Source: an uncultured bacterium
GTDB lineage: Bacteria > Actinomycetota > Coriobacteriia > Coriobacteriales > Coriobacteriaceae
Direction: 5' to 3'
Length of the DNA: 8,952 nucleotides
Assembly (NCBI GenBank): GCA_905215095.1
Contig: CAJMOL010000047.1
Span: 1 to 8,952, forward strand
Part shown: one piece after another, positions 1-3,870 of the stretch
How the letters are laid out: every line of letters begins with the position of its first letter
Position numbering within the stretch: the first letter of the stretch is position 1
The notes under the pieces: generated by a model
The model's input: the letters and a program-made list of their open reading frames with translations, nothing else
The model's database searches: none
What the model was told of the DNA's origin: nothing
Made by a program: the position numbers and the translations under genes

Positions 1-2
1 TC

Positions 3-308
3 GACGTGATCCTCATGTTCTCGGTGCCCATGCTTAACGCCTTGTACCCCGTCGCCATCGTGCTGGTTCTCATGGGTCTGGTGCACGGTTTTTGTGACGC
101 TCATCCGCAGGTGTGGGTTTGGGTCGGCGGCGTTGTCGCGGTGCAGAGCGTGATCACCTCGGTTCGCGACGCGTCCTTTGCGGGCGCGTGGCTGCCGTTC
201 GATGCGCTGCCGCTGGCGGACATTGGAGCCGCGTGGGCGCCGGTCGCTGTGGTTGCCTTTGTGATCGGTCTGCTCCATAGTCGTTTTGTTGCACATTCGA
301 GGAGCTAA
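3..308 (+). CDS. brnQ: Branched-chain amino acid carrier BrnQ-like, C-terminal end (5' cut by window)
   Basis: This is the last ~101 codons of an integral membrane protein whose start lies left of the window. The frame is open from position 3 and stops at TAA 306-308. Three hydrophobic segments are visible: one beginning in the 'SVPMLNALYPVAIVLVLMGL' stretch, one around 'VWVGGVVAVQSVITSV', and one around 'WAPVAVVAFVIGLLHSRF'. The motif 'SVPMLNALYP.AIVL' resembles the late transmembrane region of LIVCS-family (BrnQ) Na+ or H+ coupled leucine/isoleucine/valine symporters, which act in the cytoplasmic membrane; that match is from memory of the family. No clear intrinsic terminator follows; the tRNA promoter starts 12 bp downstream. 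It could instead be another multi-pass permease, but BrnQ is the best fit. Confidence 0.72.
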   Translation, partial: DVILMFSVPMLNALYPVAIVLVLMGLVHGFCDAHPQVWVWVGGVVAVQSVITSVRDASFAGAWLPFDALPLADIGAAWAPVAVVAFVIGLLHSRFVAHSRS

Positions 309-319
309 GGCATCAATGC

Positions 320-348
320 TTGCACAGGCGGGGAGTCTCCCCTATAAT
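320..348 (+). promoter_or_regulatory. Strong sigma-70-type promoter for the tRNA pair
   Basis: A perfect -10 box TATAAT lies at 343-348, with TTGCAC as -35 at 320-325 and an ideal 17-bp spacer. The predicted start is near 355, about 45 bases before tRNA-Pro. The spacer contains a small dyad, GGGGA (330-334) and TCCCC (338-342). A consensus -10 directly upstream of stable RNA genes is expected. It is sequence-based and not measured. Confidence 0.7.
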
Positions 349-399
349 TTCCTTCGCTTTGGGACACGCAAGGTTTAGACCTTAGCTGCTCAACACCTT

Positions 400-476
400 C
401 GGGACGTGGCGCAGTTTGGTAGCGCGCCTGCTTTGGGAGCAGGATGTCGCAGGTTCAAATCCTGTCGTCCCGACCA
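400..476 (+). tRNA. tRNA-Pro (anticodon UGG)
   Basis: A full cloverleaf can be drawn. The acceptor is CGGGACG (400-406) with CGTCCCG (466-472). The anticodon stem is CCTGC (427-431) with GCAGG (439-443), around loop TTTGGGA (432-438) that gives anticodon TGG at 434-436. The T stem is GCAGG (449-453) with CCTGT (461-465), around loop TTCAAAT. Discriminator A473 and an encoded CCA (474-476) follow. It decodes CCN proline codons, primarily CCA. It is co-transcribed with the glycine tRNA six bases downstream. Confidence 0.96.
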
Positions 477-482
477 TATCTT

Positions 483-556
483 GCGGGCGTAGTTCAATGG
501 TAGAACCCCAGCCTTCCAAGCTGATGACGCGGGTTCGATTCCCGTCGCCCGCTCCA
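483..556 (+). tRNA. tRNA-Gly (anticodon UCC)
   Basis: The acceptor GCGGGCG (483-489) pairs with CGCCCGC (546-552), followed by discriminator T553 and encoded CCA (554-556). The anticodon loop CTTCCAA (513-519) gives TCC at 515-517, reading GGA/GGG. The T arm GCGGG-TTCGATT-CCCGT is regular. The anticodon stem CCAGC (508-512) with GCTGA (520-524) has one C-A mismatch at its top pair; the other four pairs are Watson-Crick, so the gene is probably functional. Confidence 0.95.
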
Positions 557-568
557 TAGGATAGTTTT

Positions 569-605
569 AACGGCTCTGTTTCCTTCTGGGAATCAGAGCC
601 GTTTT
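569..605 (+). terminator. Intrinsic terminator closing the tRNA operon
   Basis: A long hairpin starts 12 bases after tRNA-Gly. A 10-bp stem AACGGCTCTG (569-578) pairs with CAGAGCCGTT (594-603). After a T-T mismatch, four more pairs form, TTCC (580-583) with GGAA (589-592), around a 5-base loop. The 3' strand runs into TTTT (602-605). A T-run on the left side (565-568) makes it usable, less well, from the other strand. Confidence 0.88.
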
Positions 606-639
606 CATATACATGCCGGGGACCCCACATCCCCTTCTA

Positions 640-706
640 AGTTGCGGTGAAATATGGACTGTTTTCCGGCTTTTATGGCCCATGTAGTCCGTATTTCACC
701 GCAACT
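640..706. repeat. Palindromic intergenic element, copy 1 (67 bp)
   Basis: Twenty-one-base arms at 640-660 and 686-706 are inverted copies of each other. The only non-Watson-Crick position (T655 opposite G691) still wobble-pairs in RNA. The 25-base centre (661-685) holds a small GGC/GCC mini-stem. The same element recurs in opposite orientation at 1920-1990. There is no T-run after either side, so it is not a classical intrinsic terminator. It is best described as a REP- or MITE-like dispersed palindrome; its function is unknown. Confidence 0.85.
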
Positions 707-891
707 ATTTGTAAGGTTGGATTTTGATGCCGTTGGGAGGGTCGTAGCGACCGTCTACCGAGAGTGGAAATATTTTTTGAAGCTCTGACCTGCGGCGTCA
801 AGCTTTTGGTCAGCTTTTGGCAAGGCCTGCGGACGGAAGCATGCGATAGCGTAATGGTATTTTCTCCGCCGTGATGGTTATGGGGTTGGCC

Positions 892-1893
892 ATGCTCGAT
901 AAAGGCAAACATTTTCCGCGGTCATATGCAAGAATGCTATTCTCGGCCGTTGGAATTCATCAAGATGGACAGCTGCTTATAACAATTGATCCTTGGGATG
1001 AACGCCGTGCGCGTGAGCTTATGCAGGAAGAGCTTATGCTTCGTCTTTACAACCACGTGTATGCGGATCCGGTCTATTGGAATAATCTTGGGGTTGAAGA
1101 TCGCATCTTTCAGCTGGCATCCGCTATTGCGGTCGTTGAACCGAATGCTGTGTTTTGCGGATCGACGGCAGCGCTGCTCTACGGCATCGGCTCGGCGTAT
1201 ACGCTTCTGGATAAAGTGCAAGTACTGCTGCCACGGTCTACAAGGCGTGATACGTATGAGTTCGTTGAATACAAGCGCTGGCGCCCGGGCGAAGTGTGGC
1301 GGCTTGGTCTGTTTACACTGACGGATCCGTGTCGAACGGTTGTTGATATCGCTCGAACGAGCGCCTTTCGCTATGCGCTGGGCTATGTCGATGGCTTGGC
1401 CCGTGAGTACGATGTCGAACGCGAAGAGCTGCGAGCGTATGCGCAGGCAAATTGCCGAGGACTGCATGGCATCGCGCGTGCATTTGACGTTTTTGAGTAT
1501 ATGGATGGCAGGTCAGACAATGGCGGCGAGTCCGAGGCGAGAGCAGCAATGATTCTTGCTGGGGTTGCCGCGCCTGAGCTTCAAGTTGAGATAACGCGAC
1601 CGGGAAACGCTGGCTATTATCTAGCAGATTATGGCTGGCAGATGCCAGGCGGCTCATGGACGCTGGCAGAGCTGCATGGGCTAGGTAAGTTTGAAGACGA
1701 AGCTCAAAATGATCCAGAGCAAGCGGCGTCAAAAACCTATCGAGCGGCCCTCATGCGTGACGCGAACCTTCGCGCCATGGGCCACAACGTCATTCATTTC
1801 AAACTATCGGACACCTACGACGTGGAATCGTTCGGTGCCATGATACGCGGTTACGGCATTCCGACAACAAAACCCTACGCCGACTCCCGATAG
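892..1893 (+). CDS. AbiEi-like / DUF559-type protein with degenerate PD-(D/E)xK-like C-terminus
   Basis: A 333-residue cytoplasmic protein. No signal peptide or membrane segment is visible. The middle carries 'VFCGSTAALLYGI' (~87-99) and 'LTDPCRTVVDIAR' (~143-155). These resemble the 'S-AA-LhG' and 'pRTvlDla' signatures of actinobacterial AbiEi-family antitoxin-domain proteins. The C-terminal third looks like the Vsr/DUF559 fold: E213/E215, D246, then E260 and K266 in 'ELHGLGKF', followed by 'RDANLRAMGHNVIHF' (289-303). The start is uncertain. ATG 892 is chosen because a GGGG stretch lies just upstream and GTG 871 has no ribosome site; GTG 871, ATG 874 and ATG 880 are in-frame alternatives. 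No AbiEii-type nucleotidyltransferase toxin is adjacent, so it is an orphan. Its base composition is visibly less GC-rich than the hyf genes, and palindromic elements flank it, which suggests accessory DNA. The family assignment is by motif memory. Confidence 0.6.
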   Translation: MLDKGKHFPRSYARMLFSAVGIHQDGQLLITIDPWDERRARELMQEELMLRLYNHVYADPVYWNNLGVEDRIFQLASAIAVVEPNAVFCGSTAALLYGIGSAYTLLDKVQVLLPRSTRRDTYEFVEYKRWRPGEVWRLGLFTLTDPCRTVVDIARTSAFRYALGYVDGLAREYDVEREELRAYAQANCRGLHGIARAFDVFEYMDGRSDNGGESEARAAMILAGVAAPELQVEITRPGNAGYYLADYGWQMPGGSWTLAELHGLGKFEDEAQNDPEQAASKTYRAALMRDANLRAMGHNVIHFKLSDTYDVESFGAMIRGYGIPTTKPYADSR

Positions 1894-1919
1894 AGAAATC
1901 GTTCGCAGCCAACCTTCAA

Positions 1920-1990
1920 TAAGTTGCGGTGAAATACGGACTATCGAGGCCTTTAAAGGCATGAAACAGTCCGTATTTCACCGCAACTTA
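1920..1990. repeat. Palindromic intergenic element, copy 2 (71 bp, inverted relative to copy 1)
   Basis: Perfect 23-base arms lie at 1920-1942 and 1968-1990. The centre holds a separate 12-base palindrome GCCTTTAAAGGC (1949-1960), giving a two-tier cruciform or hairpin. Aligned as its reverse complement, it matches copy 1 through both arms and about 15 of 25 central bases, with identical centre length. It lies between convergent genes (the AbiEi-like gene and the PIN toxin), where a bidirectional transcription block would make sense. No U-tract follows, so termination is only a possibility. Confidence 0.87.
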
Positions 1991-2034
1991 GGAGGGGATG
2001 GGGCTGAGGGGCGGGCGATGCCGTTGCCTGTCGG

Positions 2035-2532
2035 TTAGTGGCGGGGTTGGTGGCGGAGCTTGTCGATGGTGGCGTCGGTGCTGTGACTGCGGGCGTCGGT
2101 GCTTCGGCTGCGGGCTTCGGCGGTGCGGTCGCGGGCGTCGGCAACTGTTTGGCGCTGGCGGCGGTAATCGATCATGCCTTGGATGATGGGCTTGCCAAAG
2201 CTCACGACATCATCGTTGTATATGGCGGTTCGGGCTGCGAGGAGGCAGTCGGTAAAGTCCATATGGGTCTTGCCAAAGAGCTTGACGGCAAGGGCGACAA
2301 CGGTGGGCTCGTCGACCATGACGTCATCGAGCAGCCTTTTCATGGCCGCAGCAATCTCAACGCGGGGAACCTTATAGACGTCGCGCAGCGTGACCACGAC
2401 GCGCGTGATGATTTCGGGGTAGACACGAGCGGTGCGCGTGGCGATGACCTTGGCGGCGCGCGGTGACAGAACTTCGTCGTCGTCAAGCAAGTAACGTAGT
2501 ATGACGGTCTCGTCGATGATGGTGCTACTCAT
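2035..2532 (-). CDS. PIN-domain toxin (VapC-like ribonuclease) with repeat tail
   Basis: A 165-residue protein, second gene of a minus-strand toxin-antitoxin pair. Its start ATG overlaps the antitoxin stop by 8 bases (2525-2532), which suggests translational coupling. The PIN fold is indicated by N-terminal 'IIDETVILRYLLDDDE' (D7 as first metal ligand), E40 in 'YPEIITRVV', and 'MDFTDCLLAA' (D92/D95). PIN toxins are Mg2+-dependent RNases that cut tRNA, rRNA or mRNA. The usual late aspartate ('TFD') is replaced here by glycine in 'VSFGKPI' (G113), so catalysis could be altered. PIN toxins are usually ~130 residues; the extra C-terminus (~128-165) is polar and contains three 7-residue repeats (133-153). 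The target RNA cannot be told from sequence. Confidence 0.82.
   Translation of the reverse strand: MSSTIIDETVILRYLLDDDEVLSPRAAKVIATRTARVYPEIITRVVVTLRDVYKVPRVEIAAAMKRLLDDVMVDEPTVVALAVKLFGKTHMDFTDCLLAARTAIYNDDVVSFGKPIIQGMIDYRRQRQTVADARDRTAEARSRSTDARSHSTDATIDKLRHQPRH
2072..2134. repeat. Three 21-bp tandem repeats inside the toxin gene
   Basis: Units at 2072-2092, 2093-2113 and 2114-2134 all run from GC[GT]TCGG to CGG. Units 1 and 2 match at 18 of 21 positions and units 2 and 3 at 15 of 21. A partial fourth begins at 2135. Because 21 is a multiple of three, they encode 7-residue repeats of the form A-R-(D/S)-(R/H)-(T/S)-(A/T)-(E/D) without disturbing the frame, at the C-terminal tail of the PIN toxin. 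Confidence 0.82.
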
Positions 2533-2848
2533 GGATATCTACTTCCTCGGGACCCAAAATCGAATCGTCGCTTTCTGTAGCAAGGTATTCAATCCAGGCA
2601 TTGCGCTCCTCGGAGCGGCGATTGGGGTCCCCATATGCTTTGAGCGATCCATAGGCGGCGGTGCCGTCCTTTGAGCGCACGGCGACCGGTTGAAAGGGAA
2701 GCTTGCGCATCAAAATGCTCTGCGCGACAAATAGACGGACGGCCTCGGCGAGCGATGTGCCCATGGCGTCGTAGAGATGTTCGGCATGCTGCTTGTCTTC
2801 CTCGCGAATGCGCACCTGCAGGATGGCTCGTTTTTGAGTCGATGACAT
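2525..2848 (-). CDS. RelB/DinJ-family ribbon-helix-helix antitoxin
   Basis: A 107-residue protein, first gene of the toxin-antitoxin operon. ATG at 2848-2846 is chosen because AAGGGGG lies about six bases upstream and the conserved region begins right after it; a longer frame from 2914 lacks this support. Residues ~8-52 form the DNA-binding unit: a beta strand 'ILQVRIREED' followed by two helices ('GTSLAEAVRLFVAQ', then 'LPFQP'), as in RelB/DinJ antitoxins. The acidic C-terminus, with 'GSLKAYGDPNRRSEERNAW' then D/E-rich residues, probably wraps the toxin. Such proteins dimerise, neutralise the toxin and repress their own promoter. RelB/DinJ proteins usually partner RelE/YafQ folds, so the PIN partner is notable. 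Confidence 0.85.
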   Translation of the reverse strand: MSSTQKRAILQVRIREEDKQHAEHLYDAMGTSLAEAVRLFVAQSILMRKLPFQPVAVRSKDGTAAYGSLKAYGDPNRRSEERNAWIEYLATESDDSILGPEEVDIHE

Positions 2849-2903
2849 CACTGGCCCCCTTAATGAGCGTGCAGTATAGTCGGTCAAATGCGGCATGTGC
2901 CGA

Positions 2904-2945
2904 TACTTGAGCATCTTATAACGATTACTCTATTTCGCTCAAGTA
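2904..2945. promoter_or_regulatory. Inverted-repeat operator of the toxin-antitoxin operon
   Basis: TACTTGAGC (2904-2912) and GCTCAAGTA (2937-2945) are perfect 9-base inverted copies. Their centres are 33 bp apart, close to three helical turns, so both sit on one DNA face. One half-site covers the -35 box and the other lies just past the -10 of the minus-strand promoter. This arrangement fits autorepression by the ribbon-helix-helix antitoxin. Binding is inferred. Confidence 0.6.
2915..2942 (-). promoter_or_regulatory. Probable promoter of the toxin-antitoxin operon
   Basis: Read on the minus strand, TTGAGC (2942-2937) and TATAAG (2920-2915) form -35 and -10 boxes with a 16-bp spacer. This gives a leader of roughly 60 bases before the antitoxin ATG. 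The leader contains a small CGGCA-TG-TGCCG hairpin (2891-2902). Confidence 0.55.
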
Positions 2946-2958
2946 AATAACCATTAAC

Positions 2959-2986
2959 TTGAATACAAGCGTAGTACATCTAAAAT
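2959..2986 (+). promoter_or_regulatory. Candidate forward promoter toward the formate hydrogenlyase operon
   Basis: TTGAAT (2959-2964) and TAAAAT (2981-2986) with a 16-bp spacer are a plausible sigma-70-type pair, pointing at hydN 290 bases away and divergent from the toxin-antitoxin promoter. The long leader would include the palindrome at 3072-3097 and the structured region at 3161-3266. Other weak boxes exist nearer the gene (for example around 3111-3134), so the true start is uncertain. No sigma-54 GG-N10-GC signature was found in that stretch. Confidence 0.35.
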
Positions 2987-3071
2987 GAGAGCGCGTAAAA
3001 ATCTCTGAGGCGTACGCATGTAATACACTCACCTTTATAGCTTCTAGAGAATAATTCCAACCTGCCAAAAC

Positions 3072-3097
3072 CCCTGCAATACACCCGTATTGCAGGG
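3072..3097. promoter_or_regulatory. Perfect 11-bp palindrome (operator or RNA hairpin)
   Basis: CCCTGCAATAC (3072-3082) and GTATTGCAGGG (3087-3097) pair perfectly around the 4-base loop ACCC. On the forward strand no U-tract follows. On the reverse strand GTTTTGG follows, so at most a weak reverse terminator. Sitting ~180 bases before hydN in an otherwise gene-free AT-rich stretch, it may be a regulator binding site. The regulator is unknown. Confidence 0.6.
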
Positions 3098-3160
3098 CCT
3101 ATGCTCAAGTTTGCCCCCTGCAACTGCGTATATTTAACCTGTATATCGTTGGAGGAATTC

Positions 3161-3266
3161 TATCGAAGTGCCTGTTTCGCCGCATGCACTCGATACGCCG
3201 ATGCCGGACCACGGGCGGTCCGGAGCAACGTCGGCAGGGTCTCTCCGGCATGGGATTCAGGAGGGA
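3161..3266 (+). promoter_or_regulatory. Structured leader with mutually exclusive pairings over the hydN ribosome site
   Basis: Hairpin A: TATCGA (3161-3166) with TCGATA (3190-3195), extended by GTGC/GCAC. Hairpin B: GCCGA (3197-3201) with TCGGC (3231-3235), enclosing CCGGACC (3204-3210) with GGTCCGG (3217-3223). Alternative C: ATGCCGGA (3201-3208) with TCCGGCAT (3244-3251), eight perfect pairs that destroy hairpin B. Alternative D: TCTCTCC (3240-3246) with GGAGGGA (3260-3266), seven pairs including one G-U, which covers the hydN Shine-Dalgarno. C and D share bases 3244-3246, so C would free the ribosome site and B would allow D to hide it. The pairings are read directly; switch function is inferred. 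A molybdenum-cofactor RNA is a natural comparison because the next genes need that cofactor, but I could not confirm its consensus. Confidence 0.5.
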
Positions 3267-3275
3267 GTGAACAAC

Positions 3276-3794
3276 ATGGGCAATAAACGAGTCGTGGCTG
3301 ATTCTTCACGCTGCATTGGGTGCCAAACCTGTATGGCGGCGTGCATCGAGGCACACGATATTCACGGCAACATCGCCGCACCTCGCTTGCGCGTAACGCG
3401 CACCTACGAGATTTCCGCGCCGGTGGCATGTCACCACTGCGAGGACGCTCCGTGCGCGAAGGCCTGTCCTACGGGCGCCTTGTTCTTTGATCCAAAGAAC
3501 CATCGTATCGGCGTCAACGAGGACAACTGCATCGGCTGCAAGAGCTGCGTCATGGCATGCCCCTTTGGCGCCGTGAGCGTGGCGACCACGCAGGTCCCCG
3601 TCTTGATGGGCGACGTGCGCGTGGGTTCGCAGACTAAGAGCTTCGTGCTCAAGTGCGACCTGTGCGTGGACCGTCCCGGCGGTCCGGCGTGTGCCGAGGC
3701 GTGCCCGACCAAGGGCCTCACCCTGGTGGACGAGGAGCGTCTGGCAGAACTGACTGCCGAGCGTGCCCGCGCCACCATCGAAAACGAGGCGTAG
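3276..3794 (+). CDS. hydN: HydN-like four-[4Fe-4S] electron-transfer ferredoxin
   Basis: A 172-residue soluble iron-sulfur protein, close to E. coli HydN in length. Four cysteine clusters are visible: CIGCQTCMAAC (C13, C16, C19, C23), CHHCEDAPCAKACP, CIGCKSCVMACPFGA, and CDLCVDRPGGPACAEACP. It should shuttle electrons from formate dehydrogenase. ATG 3276 is chosen because AGGAGGGAG (3259-3267) lies correctly upstream and the family begins a few residues before the first CxxC. The frame stays open back to GTG 3168, preceded at a long distance by GGAGGA (3151-3156), so a 36-residue extension or in-frame leader cannot be fully excluded. It is first gene of the operon; fdhF starts 76 bases on. 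HycB/HyfA-type paralogues are alternatives for the name. Confidence 0.88.
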   Translation: MGNKRVVADSSRCIGCQTCMAACIEAHDIHGNIAAPRLRVTRTYEISAPVACHHCEDAPCAKACPTGALFFDPKNHRIGVNEDNCIGCKSCVMACPFGAVSVATTQVPVLMGDVRVGSQTKSFVLKCDLCVDRPGGPACAEACPTKGLTLVDEERLAELTAERARATIENEA

Positions 3795-3870
3795 ACGGGC
3801 GGCCATACAAGCCCAACGATTGTCATATACGTACCGATTACTCGGTAGCAGAGAAAGGAAGGAGGGTGTC

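Noticed and set aside
640..706. Palindromic element as an intrinsic terminator
   Set aside because: Long stem but no U-tract on either side, and the tRNA operon already has a good terminator at 569-605.
801..822. Short direct repeat AGCTTTTGG (801-809 and 812-820) before the AbiEi-like gene
   Set aside because: Only two 9-base copies with no adjacent promoter or dyad; could be chance. The rest of 707-891 shows only a weak GGTCG-TAG-CGACC hairpin (740-752) and no convincing promoter.
2072..2160. CRISPR-like array
   Set aside because: The repeats are 21-bp direct tandem units without spacers, inside a coding frame.
2038..2466. Plus-strand open frame opposite the PIN toxin (142 codons)
   Set aside because: Gly/Ala/Val-rich with no ribosome site; the minus strand has PIN motifs and operon coupling.
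3060..3150. Sigma-54 promoter as for E. coli formate hydrogenlyase genes
   Set aside because: No GG-N10-GC pair with proper flanks was found, and the probable host group is not expected to use sigma-54.
3168..3275. N-terminal extension of the HydN-like protein from GTG 3168, or a separate small peptide from 3101
   Set aside because: The extension has no ferredoxin similarity, its ribosome site is too distant, and the region is better explained as structured RNA; ATG 3276 has a strong, well-spaced Shine-Dalgarno.
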